A stretch of 64,000 bases of DNA from Streptomyces asoensis (GCF_016860545.1 NZ_BNEB01000002.1:1302001-1366000), one strand, 5' to 3'. Shown: positions 46,477-56,214, counted from the stretch's first letter. Translations and numbers: made by a program. Notes: generated by a model from the letters alone, not told the origin.

Positions 46477-48699
46477 ATGGCGGAGAGCAGGCTGATCCAG
46501 GGCCGGTACGAACTGCTGGACCTGATCGGGCGCGGTGGCATGGGCGAGGTGTGGCGGGCGCGGGACGAGTCACTGGGGCGGCAGGTCGCCGTGAAGTGCC
46601 TCAAACCGATCGCCCCGCACCACGACCCGTCCCACGGACGCGTCCTGCGCGAGCGGTTCCGGCGCGAGGGCCGGGTCGCCGCCTCGCTCCAGCACCGGGG
46701 CGTGACCGTCGTCCACGACTTCGGCGACAGCGACGGCGTCCTGTTCCTGGTCATGGAGCTCCTCGACGGCAGCAACCTGTGCCAGCTGCTGGACGACAAC
46801 GAGCGCCGGCCCCTGCCCGTGGCCGACGTCGTGGAGATCGCCGACCAGGTCGCCGCCGCCCTCGCCTACACGCACCGGCAGGGCGTCGTGCACCGCGACC
46901 TGAAGCCCGCGAACATCGTGCGGCTCGGCGACGGCACGGTGAAGATCTGCGACTTCGGGATCGCCCGCCTCGGCCACGACATCGGCTTCACCTCCCGGCT
47001 CACCGGCACCGGCATCGCCATGGGGACCCCGCACTACATGTCGCCGGAGCAGATCGGCGGCGAGGAGGTCGACCAGCGCAGCGACCTGTACTCGCTGGGA
47101 TGCGTGCTGTACGAGATCGCGACCGGCACGCCGCCCTTCGACCTGGAGGACCCCTGGTCGATCCTCGTCGGCCACCGGGACACCCCGCCCACCCCGCCCC
47201 GCGAGCACCGGCCCGACCTGCCCGAGCACCTCGAGCGGATCATCCTGGACCTGCTGGCCAAAGAGCCCGGACAGCGCCCGCAGGACGCCCGTGACATCGT
47301 CCTGCGCGTCGCCGCGGGTCGTGCCGCGCCCGCGTACGTGCCGACCCTGGTGAGCCATCGGCCCGACGTCCCGCAGGCCGGGACCGGGACCGGCCGTGAA
47401 CCGCGGCTGCCGTCCTGGACCCGGGGCATGACCACGGGACTCAAGGCCGCCGGAGCGCGCGCCACGCTCCCGGACGCGGCCCTGACCGGCGAGTGGATAC
47501 CCCGTCCGGTGCTCGGCGCGGTCCCGGCCGCGCAGGCACCGGATCCGCCGTCCCCGCAGGCGCTCGCGGCCCTCACCGCACGGCACGGCGGCGGACTCGC
47601 CCTGGGGCGGCTCGGCCGCTGGGCCGAGGCGGGAGAGGTGTACCGCGCCGTCGCCGCGGAACGCGCCCATCTCCTGGGCGCGGACCACCCCGAGACGCTC
47701 GCCAGCCGCCACGAGGTCGCCTTCACCCTGAGCCGCACCGGCCGCGCCGCCGACGCCCTGCGCGAGTACCGGCACGTCGCCGCGGCCCGGACCCGGGTGC
47801 TCGGGGCCGACCACGCCGACACCCTCGCCACCCGCCAGGAGATGGCGTACGTGCTCGGCCGGCTCGGCCGCCACTTCGACGCCCACCAGGAGTACCTCTC
47901 GGTCCTCGCCGCCCGGGTGCGCACGGCCGGCCCCGACCATCCCGACACCCTGCGCTGCCGTCACAACCTCGCCTTCAACCTGAGCAGGCTCGGACGGCTG
48001 GAGGAGTCCCACCGGATGGCGAGCGAGGTGGCCCTCGCGCGGGCCCGCGTCCTCGGGCCCACGCATCCGGACACGCTGGTCACCCGGTACGAAGTCGCGT
48101 ACGCCCTGGGGCAGCTGGGCCGCTGGCCCGAGGCCCTCCAGACCTACCGCGAGGTCGCGGCGGCCCGTGCGCGGGCCCTCGGCCCCGACCACCCCGACAC
48201 GCTCGCCGCCCGCTACGAGACCGGCATCAGCCTGGGCCGCCTCGGTCGCAGCGCGGAAGCGCTGGATCTCTACCGGGACCTCGTGGCCGACCGGACCCGC
48301 ATCGACGGCCCGACGCACCCCGAGACCCTGCGGGCCCGTCACGGACTGTGCGTCAACCTCGGGCGGCTGGGCCGTTGGGAGGAGGCCCTCGCCGAGTCCA
48401 GGGACGTGTGCGCGATCCGCGAGCGCGTCCTGGGCGCCGACCACCTCGACACGCTCGTCAGCCGCCGTGAGGTCGCCGTGGGCCTGGGCTGGCTGGGCCG
48501 CTGGGGCGATGCCCTGACCGAGTACCGGAAGGTGTCGACGGCCCGCGAACAGGTGCTGGGCGCCGACCACCCTGACACCCTCACCGGCCGCGACGACGAG
48601 GCGCACTGCCTGGAACAGCTCGGCCGGGGACCGGAGGCGGCCGAGCTGTACCGCAGGGTGGCGGTGCTGCGCCGGCAGCGGGCGGCCGGGGGAGCCTAG
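46477..48699 (+). CDS. Hanks-type serine/threonine kinase fused to tetratricopeptide repeats
   Basis: 740 residues. The kinase domain (about 8-278) is complete: GRGGMGEVW loop, K40 in VAVK, HRDLKPAN with D141, DFG at 159-161, and the GTPHYMSPEQ activation segment end. After a linker, residues about 360-735 are eight 42-44-residue TPR units of the pattern LGRLGRW-EAL-Y-VAAARARVLGPDHPDTL, the FDAT-type TPR often found in actinobacterial regulators. No membrane helix, PASTA domain or other sensor is present, so signals probably arrive by protein contact. ATG 46477 starts 57 bp after the MpaB-like gene. Confidence 0.94.
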   Translation: MAESRLIQGRYELLDLIGRGGMGEVWRARDESLGRQVAVKCLKPIAPHHDPSHGRVLRERFRREGRVAASLQHRGVTVVHDFGDSDGVLFLVMELLDGSNLCQLLDDNERRPLPVADVVEIADQVAAALAYTHRQGVVHRDLKPANIVRLGDGTVKICDFGIARLGHDIGFTSRLTGTGIAMGTPHYMSPEQIGGEEVDQRSDLYSLGCVLYEIATGTPPFDLEDPWSILVGHRDTPPTPPREHRPDLPEHLERIILDLLAKEPGQRPQDARDIVLRVAAGRAAPAYVPTLVSHRPDVPQAGTGTGREPRLPSWTRGMTTGLKAAGARATLPDAALTGEWIPRPVLGAVPAAQAPDPPSPQALAALTARHGGGLALGRLGRWAEAGEVYRAVAAERAHLLGADHPETLASRHEVAFTLSRTGRAADALREYRHVAAARTRVLGADHADTLATRQEMAYVLGRLGRHFDAHQEYLSVLAARVRTAGPDHPDTLRCRHNLAFNLSRLGRLEESHRMASEVALARARVLGPTHPDTLVTRYEVAYALGQLGRWPEALQTYREVAAARARALGPDHPDTLAARYETGISLGRLGRSAEALDLYRDLVADRTRIDGPTHPETLRARHGLCVNLGRLGRWEEALAESRDVCAIRERVLGADHLDTLVSRREVAVGLGWLGRWGDALTEYRKVSTAREQVLGADHPDTLTGRDDEAHCLEQLGRGPEAAELYRRVAVLRRQRAAGGA

Positions 48700-48790
48700 G
48701 GGGTGTCCGGCACATGCCCGCGGCGCCGCGCGAGCCGGGCGGACGCGACCACCTCTGGCCGACCTTGATCGGCACGTGTTACGAAGAACC

Positions 48791-50404
48791 ATGCCTGCAC
48801 ACGAGGGACACCAGGGAAACCAGGGACGCGAGCAGCATCCGGGGCGCCGCGCGTACGACGTCGTGATCGTCGGCGGCGGACACAACGGTCTGGTCGCCGC
48901 CGCCTACCTGGCCCGGGCCGGCCGGTCCGTGCTGGTCCTGGAACGGCTCGACCACACCGGGGGCGCCGCCGTCTCCACCCGCCCCTTCGCCGGGGTGGAC
49001 GCCCGGCTCTCACGCTACTCGTACCTGGTCAGCCTGCTGCCGGGGAAGATCCTGCGGGACCTGGGGCTGGACTTCCGCCTCCAGGGCCGCACCATCTCCT
49101 CGTACACCCCCGTCGAGCGGGGCGGGCGGCCCACCGGGCTGCTGGTGGGCGGCGGCGAGGAACGTACCCGTGCCGCGTTCGCCCGGCTGACCGGCGGCGA
49201 CGGCGAGTACGCCGCCTGGGAGCGGTTCTACGGCATGACCGCTCATGTCGCCCGACGGGTCTTCCCCACCCTCACCGAGCCGCTGCCCACCCGCGACGAA
49301 CTGCGCCGCCGCGTGGACGACGAGGAGGCCTGGCGGACCCTGTTCGAGGAGCCCGTCGGCGTCGCCGTCGAGGAGCGCTTCTCGGACGACCTGGTGCGGG
49401 GCGTGGTCCTGACCGACGCGCTCATCGGCACCTTCGCCGACGCCCACGACCCGTCCCTGAAGCAGAACCGCTGCTTCCTCTACCACGTGATCGGCGGCGG
49501 CACCGGTGCCTGGGACGTCCCGGTCGGGGGCATGGGCGCCCTCACCGACGCCCTGGCCGCCGCCGCCCGGGACGCGGGCGCCGTCCTCGCCACCGGGCAC
49601 GAGGCGGTCCGCGTCGACACGGACGGCCGTACGGCCGAGGTCACCTACCGCACGGCGGACGGGGAAGGCGTCGTCGACGCCCGGCACGTGCTGGTCAACG
49701 CCTCCCCGCAGACGCTCGCCGCCCTCACCGGGGACGAGCCGCCCGCCCCCGCCGAGGGCGCCCAGCTCAAGGTGAACATGCTGCTCACCCGCCTGCCGAG
49801 GCTGCGGGACAGCTCCGTCGACCCGCGGGAGGCGTTCGCCGGGACCTTCCACATCGCCGAGGGCTACGAGCAGCTCGCCGCCGCCCACGCCCAGGCGGCC
49901 GCCGGGGAGCTGCCGGCCGCCCCGCCCTCCGAGATCTACTGCCACTCCCTGACCGACCCGAGCATCCTCGGGCCCGACCTCGTGGCGCGCGGCTACCAGA
50001 CGCTGACGCTCTTCGGCCTGCACACGCCCGCCCGTCTCTTCGAACGGGACAACGACGCCGTGCGCGAGGAACTCCTGCGCACGACCCTCGCCCAGCTCGA
50101 GGCCCATCTCGCCGAACCGCTGGCCGACTGCCTGGCCACCGACGCCGACGGCCGTCCCTGCATCGAGGCGAGGACCCCGCTGGACCTGGAACGGGACCTC
50201 GGGCTGCCCGGCGGCAACATCTTCCACCGCGACCTGTCCTGGCCGTACGCCGGGGAGGACACCGGCCGCTGGGGCGTCGAGACCCGGCATGCCAACGTGC
50301 TGCTGTGCGGGGCGGGCGCGGTACGCGGGGGAGGGGTGAGCGGGGTACCCGGCCACAACGCGGCGATGGCCGTCCTGGAGACCCCGGCCGGCAACGGAAT
50401 CTGA
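48791..50404 (+). CDS. NAD(P)/FAD-dependent oxidoreductase, phytoene-desaturase-like (CrtI family)
   Basis: 537 residues. The dinucleotide fold YDVVIVGGGHNGLVAAAYLARAGRSVLVLER (about 22-52) is followed by GGAAVS, and the C-terminal FAD-closing segment is NVLLCGAGAVRGGGVSGVPGHNAA. This is the layout of the CrtI/retinol-saturase-like amine-oxidase superfamily. The precise substrate (carotenoid, sterol or other lipid) is unknown; no other carotenoid genes are nearby. ATG 48791 is chosen; GTG 48776 is in frame. A 17-bp palindrome overlaps the stop codon and belongs to the next promoter. Confidence 0.88.
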   Translation: MPAHEGHQGNQGREQHPGRRAYDVVIVGGGHNGLVAAAYLARAGRSVLVLERLDHTGGAAVSTRPFAGVDARLSRYSYLVSLLPGKILRDLGLDFRLQGRTISSYTPVERGGRPTGLLVGGGEERTRAAFARLTGGDGEYAAWERFYGMTAHVARRVFPTLTEPLPTRDELRRRVDDEEAWRTLFEEPVGVAVEERFSDDLVRGVVLTDALIGTFADAHDPSLKQNRCFLYHVIGGGTGAWDVPVGGMGALTDALAAAARDAGAVLATGHEAVRVDTDGRTAEVTYRTADGEGVVDARHVLVNASPQTLAALTGDEPPAPAEGAQLKVNMLLTRLPRLRDSSVDPREAFAGTFHIAEGYEQLAAAHAQAAAGELPAAPPSEIYCHSLTDPSILGPDLVARGYQTLTLFGLHTPARLFERDNDAVREELLRTTLAQLEAHLAEPLADCLATDADGRPCIEARTPLDLERDLGLPGGNIFHRDLSWPYAGEDTGRWGVETRHANVLLCGAGAVRGGGVSGVPGHNAAMAVLETPAGNGI

Positions 50405-50416
50405 CGGAGTATCAGA
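50400..50416. promoter_or_regulatory. 17-bp palindrome, site 1 (before the IpdC-like gene)
   Basis: TCTGACGGAGTATCAGA has TCTGA/TCAGA arms and is identical at 14 of 17 positions to the site at 60375-60391. It starts just before the stop codon of the upstream gene and ends 42 bp before ATG 50459, suitable for repression by a TetR-type regulator. Confidence 0.6.
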
Positions 50417-50458
50417 AAGGGCCTTCCGTCGTCGCATCCGCTGCGGCATCCTGCGCCC

Positions 50459-51568
50459 ATGCAGACGGAGCTGAGCAAGCAACTGGGGATCGAGCACGCC
50501 GTCTTCGGCTTCACGCCGTTTCCCGCCGTCGCCGCGGCCATCAGCCGCGCGGGCGGCTTCGGTGTGCTCGGCGCGGTCCGCTACACCGCGCCCGACGACC
50601 TCGAACGCGACCTCGACTGGATCGAGGCGCACGTCGACGGCAGGCCCTACGGACTCGACGTCGTCATGCCCGCCAGGAAGGTCGAGGGCGTCAGCGAGGC
50701 CGACGTCGAGGCGATGATCCCCGACGGCCACCGGCAGTTCGTGCGGGACACCCTCGCCAAGTACGGGGTGCCCGAACTGGCCGAGGGCGAGGCCTCCGGG
50801 TGGCGGATCACCGGCTGGATGGAGCAGGTCGCCCGCGGCCAGCTCGACGTCGCCTTCGACTACCCGATCAAGCTGCTGGCCAACGCCCTGGGCTCACCGC
50901 CCGCCGACGTCGTCGCCCGCGCCCACGACCGGGGCGTGCTCGTCGCCGCGCTCGCCGGGAGCGCGCGGCACGCGCTCAAGCACAGGGAAGCCGGCATCGA
51001 CATCGTCGTCGCCCAGGGCTACGAGGCCGGCGGCCACACCGGCGAGATCGCCTCCATGGTCCTCACGCCCGAGGTCGTCGAGGCCGTCGGCCCGCTGCCG
51101 GTGCTCGCCGCGGGCGGTATCGGCAGCGGACGGCAGATCGCCGCCGCCCTCGCGCTGGGCGCCCAGGGGGCGTGGCTCGGCTCCGTCTGGCTCACCACCG
51201 CCGAGGCCGACCTGCACTCGCCCGCCCTGACCCGCAAGCTCCTCGCGGCGGGCTCGGGCGACACGGTCCGCTCCCGCGCCCTCACCGGGAAGCCCGCACG
51301 CCAGCTGCGTACCGAATGGACCGACGCCTGGGACGCGGGGGACGGACCCGGCACCCTGCCGATGCCGTTGCAGGGCCTGCTCGTCGCCGACGCCGTCTCC
51401 CGCATCCAGAAGTACGAGATCGACCCCCTGCTCGGCACACCCGTCGGCCAGATCGTCGGCCGGATGAACGAGGTCCGCAGCGTCCGGGCCGTCTTCGACG
51501 ATCTCACCCGCGGCTTCGAGCAGGCCGTGGACCGCGTCAACCGCATCGCCGGAAGGAGCGGCAAGTGA
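50459..51568 (+). CDS. Nitronate monooxygenase-family flavoprotein, IpdC-like
   Basis: 369 residues, FMN-binding TIM barrel of the 2-nitropropane dioxygenase class. FTPFPAVAAAISRAGGFGVLGAVRY starts the barrel. AQGYEAGGHTGEIASM and VLAAGGIGSGRQIAAALALGAQGAWLGS are the phosphate and flavin loops. The N-terminus and overall pattern resemble mycobacterial IpdC (Rv3553), a reductase-like enzyme of steroid C/D-ring catabolism, more than true nitronate monooxygenases; I judge this from memory. No clear ribosome site precedes ATG 50459, so translation may be leaderless. Its stop overlaps the next GTG (GTGA), making an operon with the acyl-CoA ligase. Confidence 0.85.
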   Translation: MQTELSKQLGIEHAVFGFTPFPAVAAAISRAGGFGVLGAVRYTAPDDLERDLDWIEAHVDGRPYGLDVVMPARKVEGVSEADVEAMIPDGHRQFVRDTLAKYGVPELAEGEASGWRITGWMEQVARGQLDVAFDYPIKLLANALGSPPADVVARAHDRGVLVAALAGSARHALKHREAGIDIVVAQGYEAGGHTGEIASMVLTPEVVEAVGPLPVLAAGGIGSGRQIAAALALGAQGAWLGSVWLTTAEADLHSPALTRKLLAAGSGDTVRSRALTGKPARQLRTEWTDAWDAGDGPGTLPMPLQGLLVADAVSRIQKYEIDPLLGTPVGQIVGRMNEVRSVRAVFDDLTRGFEQAVDRVNRIAGRSGK

Positions 51569-53118
51569 CCAGCACATCCCCCGCGGGCTTCTGGGCCCAG
51601 GCGGCCGAGGACCCCGAGCGCACCGTGCTCGTCGCGCCCGACGGCGAGGAATGGACCGCCGGACGGCTGCACACCGCCGCCAACCGGCTCGTGCACGGGC
51701 TGCGCGCCGCCGGTCTGGAACGCGGCGACGCCTTCGCCGTCGTCCTGCCCAACTCGGCCGAGTTCCTCACCGCCCACCTGGCCGCCACCCAGGCCGGGTT
51801 CTACCTCGTCCCCGTGAACCACCACCTGATGGGCCCCGAGATCGCCTGGATCGTCTCCGACTCCGGCGCCAAGGTCCTGGTCGCCCACGAGCGGTTCGCC
51901 GAACAGGCCCGCCGGGCCGCCGACGAGGCCGCCCTGCCCGCCGGCCGGCGGTACGCCGTCGGCGCGGTGGAGGGCTTCCGGCCGTACGCCGAACTCCTCG
52001 ACGGACAGCCCGGTTCGGCGCCCGCCGACCGCACCCTCGGCTGGGTGATGAACTACACCTCGGGCACGACGGGCCGCCCGCGCGGCATCCGCCGCCCTCT
52101 GCCCGGCAAGCTGCCCGAGGAGGCCTACCTCGGCGGCTTCCTCGGCATCTTCGGCATCCGGCCCTTCGACGGCAACGTGCACCTCGTGTGCTCGCCGCTG
52201 TACCACACGGCGGTGCTCCAGTTCGCCGCCGCCGCCCTGCACCTCGGCCACCCCCTGGTCCTGATGGACAAGTGGACGCCGCAGGAGATGCTCCGGCTCA
52301 TCGACTCCCACCGGTGCACGCACACCCACATGGTGCCGACCCAGTTCCACCGTCTGCTGGCCCTCCCGGCGGACGTCCGGGCCCGCTACGACGTGTCGTC
52401 CATGCGGCACGCCATCCACGGCGCCGCGCCCTGCCCCGACCATGTGAAGCGGGCGATGATCGACTGGTGGGGCACCTGTGTCGAGGAGTACTACGCGGCG
52501 AGCGAGGGCGGGGGCGCCTTCGCCACGGCCGAGGACTGGCTCAAGAAGCCCGGCACGGTGGGCAAGGCGTGGCCCATCAGCGAACTCGCCGTCTTCGACG
52601 ACGAGGGCGAACGGCTGCCCGCCGGTGAACTCGGCACCGTCTACATGAAGATGACGACCGGCGGCTTCGCCTATCACAAGGACGAGGACAAGACCCGCAA
52701 GAACCGCATCGGCGACTTCTTCACCGTCGGCGACCTCGGCGTCCTCGACGAGGAGGGCTACCTCTTCCTGCGTGACCGCAAGATCGACCTGATCATCTCG
52801 GGCGGCGTCAACATCTACCCCGCCGAGATCGAGTCCGCGCTGCTCGCCCACCCCGCGGTCGCCGACGCCGCCGCCTTCGGCATCCCGCACGACGACTGGG
52901 GCGAGCAGGTCAAGGCCGTGGTCGAACCGGCCCCCGGCCAGGAGCCCGGACCCGCGCTGGCCGCCGCCCTCCTCGACCACTGCGCCGACCGGCTGGCCGG
53001 CTACAAGCGCCCCAGGAGCATCGACTTCATCACCGAGATGCCCCGCGACCCCAACGGCAAGCTGTACAAGCGGCGGCTGCGGGAGCCCTACTGGGAGGGC
53101 CGCACCCGCCCCTTGTGA
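51565..53118 (+). CDS. Acyl-CoA synthetase (ANL superfamily)
   Basis: 517-residue adenylate-forming ligase. P-loop NYTSGTTGRPRG (about 159-170), A5-type YYAASEGGG, A7-type VGDLGVLDEEGYLFLRDRKIDLIISGGVNIYPAEIE, and the A10 Lys in DPNGKLYKRRLRE. It activates a carboxylic acid to acyl-AMP and then acyl-CoA. GTG 51565 overlaps the IpdC-like stop by 4 bp, and GGAAGGAG lies 6 bp before it. The coupling suggests that the ligase and the flavoprotein act on the same acid. The acyl group cannot be read from sequence. Confidence 0.92.
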   Translation: MTSTSPAGFWAQAAEDPERTVLVAPDGEEWTAGRLHTAANRLVHGLRAAGLERGDAFAVVLPNSAEFLTAHLAATQAGFYLVPVNHHLMGPEIAWIVSDSGAKVLVAHERFAEQARRAADEAALPAGRRYAVGAVEGFRPYAELLDGQPGSAPADRTLGWVMNYTSGTTGRPRGIRRPLPGKLPEEAYLGGFLGIFGIRPFDGNVHLVCSPLYHTAVLQFAAAALHLGHPLVLMDKWTPQEMLRLIDSHRCTHTHMVPTQFHRLLALPADVRARYDVSSMRHAIHGAAPCPDHVKRAMIDWWGTCVEEYYAASEGGGAFATAEDWLKKPGTVGKAWPISELAVFDDEGERLPAGELGTVYMKMTTGGFAYHKDEDKTRKNRIGDFFTVGDLGVLDEEGYLFLRDRKIDLIISGGVNIYPAEIESALLAHPAVADAAAFGIPHDDWGEQVKAVVEPAPGQEPGPALAAALLDHCADRLAGYKRPRSIDFITEMPRDPNGKLYKRRLREPYWEGRTRPL

Positions 53119-53213
53119 ACCCGCCCCTTGTGAACGCGGCCCGCGGGGGCCGCGGCCGGCCCCCGCGCCGGGTGACTTGACCTGCCCCGGCCGTCCGCCG
53201 AGGATCATGGGTC

Positions 53214-54710
53214 ATGACGCCCGGACATGGCAGCACGGTCGACGGGGTGCTGCGGCGCAGCGCCCGCCGCACCCCGGCGCGGGTCGCGGTGGAGTACCGC
53301 GACCGCACCTGGACGTACGAGGAACTCGACGAGGCCGTCTCGCGCGCGGCGGCCCTCCTGCTCGGCGAGGGGCTCGCGCCCGGCGACCGGGTCGGCGCCT
53401 ACGGCCACAACTCCGACGCCTACCTCATCGCGTTCCTCGCCTGTGCCCGGGCGGGCCTGGTGCACGTCCCGGTCAACCAGAACCTGACCGGCGAGGACCT
53501 GGCCTACCTCGTCCGCCAGTCGGGCAGCGCCCTGGTCCTCGCCGATCCCGAGCTGGCCGGACGGCTCCCCGGCGGCACCCGGTGGCTGGCGCTGCGCGAC
53601 ACGCAGGACTCGTTCCTCGCCCGGCTGCCCGACACCCCCGCGTACGACGGCCCCGAGCCGCGCTCCGAGGACCTGGTGCAGCTGCTCTACACCTCCGGTA
53701 CGACCGCCCTGCCCAAGGGCGCGATGATGACCCACCGTGCCCTGGTGCACGAGTACCTGAGCGCGATCACCGCCCTCGACCTGAGCGCCGGTGACCGCCC
53801 CGCGCACTCCCTCCCGCTGTACCACTCGGCGCAGCTGCACGTGTTCCTGCTGCCCTACCTCGCGATCGGCGCCACGAACCTCGTCCTGGACGCGCCCGAC
53901 GGCGACCGTCTCCTCGACCTCGTCGAGGAGGGCCGCGTGGACAGCCTCTTCGCCCCGCCGACCGTGTGGATCGCGCTGGCCGCTCGCCCCGACTTCGCCA
54001 CCCGTGACCTCGGGGGGCTGCGCAAGGCGTACTACGGGGCGTCGGTCATGCCGGTGCCGGTCCTGGAGCGGCTGCGCGAACGCCTGCCGGGGCTGGGCTT
54101 CTACAACTGCTTCGGCCAGAGCGAGATCGGCCCGCTCGCCACCGTGCTCGCTCCCGACGAGCACAAGGGCCGGCTCGACTCGTGCGGGCGCACCGTCCTG
54201 TTCGTGGACGCCCGGGTGGTCGACGAGAACGGCGAGGACGTCCCCGACGGCACGCCCGGAGAGATCGTCTACCGGTCCCCGCAGCTGTGCGAGGGGTACT
54301 GGGACAAACCCGAGGAGACCGCCGCCGCCTTCCGCGACGGCTGGTTCCGCTCCGGTGACCTCGCCGTGCGCGACGCCCACGGCTACTTCACGATCGTCGA
54401 CCGGGTGAAGGACGTCATCAACTCCGGGGGCGTGCTGATCGCTTCGCGGCAGGTCGAGGACGCGCTGTACACCCACGAGGGGGTAGCCGAGGCCGCCGTG
54501 ATCGGCCTGCCCGACGAGAAGTGGATCGAGGCGGTCACGGCCGTGGTGGTACCGCGCGGCGAGGTCACCGAGGAGGAACTCGTCGCCCACGCCCGTGAGC
54601 ACCTGCCCGCCTTCAAGGCGCCGAAGCGGGTCGTGTTCGTGGACGCCCTGCCGCGCAACGCCAGCGGCAAGGTCCTGAAGCGGGAGCTGCGCGAGCGCTT
54701 CGCCTCATGA
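53214..54710 (+). CDS. Acyl-CoA synthetase (ANL superfamily)
   Basis: 498-residue ligase. P-loop LLYTSGTTALPKG (about 157-169), NCFGQSEIGP, and SGDLAVRDAHGYFTIVDRVKDVINSGGVLIASRQVE, then NASGKVLKRELRERF with the catalytic Lys. It is typical of medium/long-chain or aromatic acyl-CoA ligases of the FadD5/FadD35 sort. It starts 95 bp after the previous ligase gene, in the same direction. The 3' end faces the paaK-like gene at a distance of 27 bp. Confidence 0.92.
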   Translation: MTPGHGSTVDGVLRRSARRTPARVAVEYRDRTWTYEELDEAVSRAAALLLGEGLAPGDRVGAYGHNSDAYLIAFLACARAGLVHVPVNQNLTGEDLAYLVRQSGSALVLADPELAGRLPGGTRWLALRDTQDSFLARLPDTPAYDGPEPRSEDLVQLLYTSGTTALPKGAMMTHRALVHEYLSAITALDLSAGDRPAHSLPLYHSAQLHVFLLPYLAIGATNLVLDAPDGDRLLDLVEEGRVDSLFAPPTVWIALAARPDFATRDLGGLRKAYYGASVMPVPVLERLRERLPGLGFYNCFGQSEIGPLATVLAPDEHKGRLDSCGRTVLFVDARVVDENGEDVPDGTPGEIVYRSPQLCEGYWDKPEETAAAFRDGWFRSGDLAVRDAHGYFTIVDRVKDVINSGGVLIASRQVEDALYTHEGVAEAAVIGLPDEKWIEAVTAVVVPRGEVTEEELVAHAREHLPAFKAPKRVVFVDALPRNASGKVLKRELRERFAS

Positions 54711-54737
54711 CCCCGTTCGCCGCGGACTCCGTTCGCC

Positions 54738-56039
54738 TCATGACTCCCGGGGGCGCAGGTCCACGATCCGCTTGATCTTGCCCACCGACCGCTCCAGCGA
54801 CTCCGGATCGACGATCTCGACGCCGACCGAGACACCGATGCCGTCCTTCACGGCCGCCGCGATGGTCCGCGCGGCCGTGTCGCGGTCCTCGGGGGTGGCG
54901 TCGGGGCGGGCCTCGGCGCGGACCGTGAGGGCGTCGAGCCGGCCCTCACGGGTCAGGCGGAGCTGGAAGTGGGGCGCCACCGCGGGGGTGCCGAGCACGA
55001 TCTCCTCGACCTGGGTGGGGAAGAGGTTCACCCCGCGCACGATGACCAGGTCGTCGCTGCGGCCGGTCACCTTCTGCATCCGCCGGAAGGCCCGGGCCGT
55101 CCCCGGCAGCAGCCTGGTCAGGTCGCGGGTGCGGTAGCGGACGATCGGCATCGCCTCCTTGGTGAGCGAGGTGAAGACCAGTTCGCCCTCCTCGCCCTCG
55201 GGCAGCACCTCGCCGGTGACCGGGTCGACGACCTCGGGATAGAAGTGGTCCTCCCAGATGTGCAGGCCGTCCTTCGTCTCCACGCACTCCTGGGCCACCC
55301 CGGGCCCGATCACCTCCGACAGTCCGTAGATGTCGACGGCGTCGATCGCGAACCGTTCCTCGATCTCCCGGCGCATCCGCTCGGTCCACGGCTCGGCGCC
55401 GAAGATCCCCACCCGCAGCGAGGTGGAACGCGGGTCGACGCCCTGCCGCTCGAACTCGTCGAGCAGCGTGAGCATGTAGGACGGCGTGATCATGATGATC
55501 CGGGGTTCGAGGTCCAGGATCAGCCGCACCTGACGGGAGGTCATGCCGCCGGACGCGGGGATCACCGTGCAGCCGAGGCGCTCGGCGCCGTAGTGGGCTC
55601 CGAGGCCGCCGGTGAACAGGCCGTACCCGTAGGCGACATGGACGGTGTCGCCGGGGCGGCCGCCCGCCGCGCGGATCGAACGGGCCACCATGTCGGCCCA
55701 CATGGACAGGTCGGCGTCCGTGTAGCCGACGACCGTCGGCCGGCCGGTGGTGCCGCTGGACGCGTGGATGCGGCGCAGCCGGTCCCGTGGCACGGCGAAC
55801 ATCCCGTACGGGTAGTGCTCGCGCAGATCGGCCTTGGTGGTGAAGGGGAAGCGGGCCAGATCGCTCAGGTCGCGGCAGTCGTCGGGGTGCACACCGGCCT
55901 TGTCGAAGGCCGCACGGTAGAACGGCACCTCGGCGTACGCGTGACGCAGGGAGGCCCGCAGCCGCTCCCGTTGCAGGGTGCGCAGCGCACCCGCGTCCAG
56001 GCGCTCGCCCTCGTCCAGCGGGTTCCTCGCGTCCGTCAT
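54738..56039 (-). CDS. paaK: Phenylacetate-CoA ligase family protein
   Basis: 433-residue PaaK-type aryl-CoA ligase. P-loop SSGTTGRPTVVGYT (about 90-103), GLFTGGLGAHYGAERLGCTVIP, IYGLSEVIGPGVAQEC, YRTRDLTRLL, and the C-terminal domain ending VGKIKRIVDLRP, where the Lys aligns with the catalytic lysine. It converts phenylacetate, or a related aryl acid, plus CoA and ATP to the CoA ester. Other paa genes (paaABCDE, paaZ) are absent from the window. A strong palindrome lies 45-62 bp upstream of ATG 56039 and may be its operator. Confidence 0.93.
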   Translation of the reverse strand: MTDARNPLDEGERLDAGALRTLQRERLRASLRHAYAEVPFYRAAFDKAGVHPDDCRDLSDLARFPFTTKADLREHYPYGMFAVPRDRLRRIHASSGTTGRPTVVGYTDADLSMWADMVARSIRAAGGRPGDTVHVAYGYGLFTGGLGAHYGAERLGCTVIPASGGMTSRQVRLILDLEPRIIMITPSYMLTLLDEFERQGVDPRSTSLRVGIFGAEPWTERMRREIEERFAIDAVDIYGLSEVIGPGVAQECVETKDGLHIWEDHFYPEVVDPVTGEVLPEGEEGELVFTSLTKEAMPIVRYRTRDLTRLLPGTARAFRRMQKVTGRSDDLVIVRGVNLFPTQVEEIVLGTPAVAPHFQLRLTREGRLDALTVRAEARPDATPEDRDTAARTIAAAVKDGIGVSVGVEIVDPESLERSVGKIKRIVDLRPRES

Positions 56040-56083
56040 GGGGCCTCTCCCTCGTCACCCTCGCCGAACCATGCCATTACGGG

Positions 56084-56101
56084 CGACCGATCATTCGGTC
56101 G
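56084..56101. promoter_or_regulatory. Palindromic operator candidate between paaK-like and hydrolase genes
   Basis: CGACCGATCATTCGGTCG has perfect 7-bp arms around TCAT. The ACCGA/TCGGT halves resemble operators of TetR-type PaaR regulators, as I recall them. It lies upstream of paaK and of the divergent hydrolase at 56215. Confidence 0.55.
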
Positions 56102-56214
56102 ATCTCCACGGGATCAGTAATCCAGGCCGACGGGCCCCGGGCAAGAGGCAGGCGGCCGATTTCCCCGCGAGAACGTCGTTGCGGGCCGGTGGGTCCGGCG
56201 CCGAGGATCGGGGC

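Noticed and set aside
48791..50404. Carotenoid pathway gene (crtI) call for the FAD oxidoreductase
   Set aside because: Only the superfamily is supported; no crtB, crtE or other carotenoid genes are nearby, so the symbol was not used.
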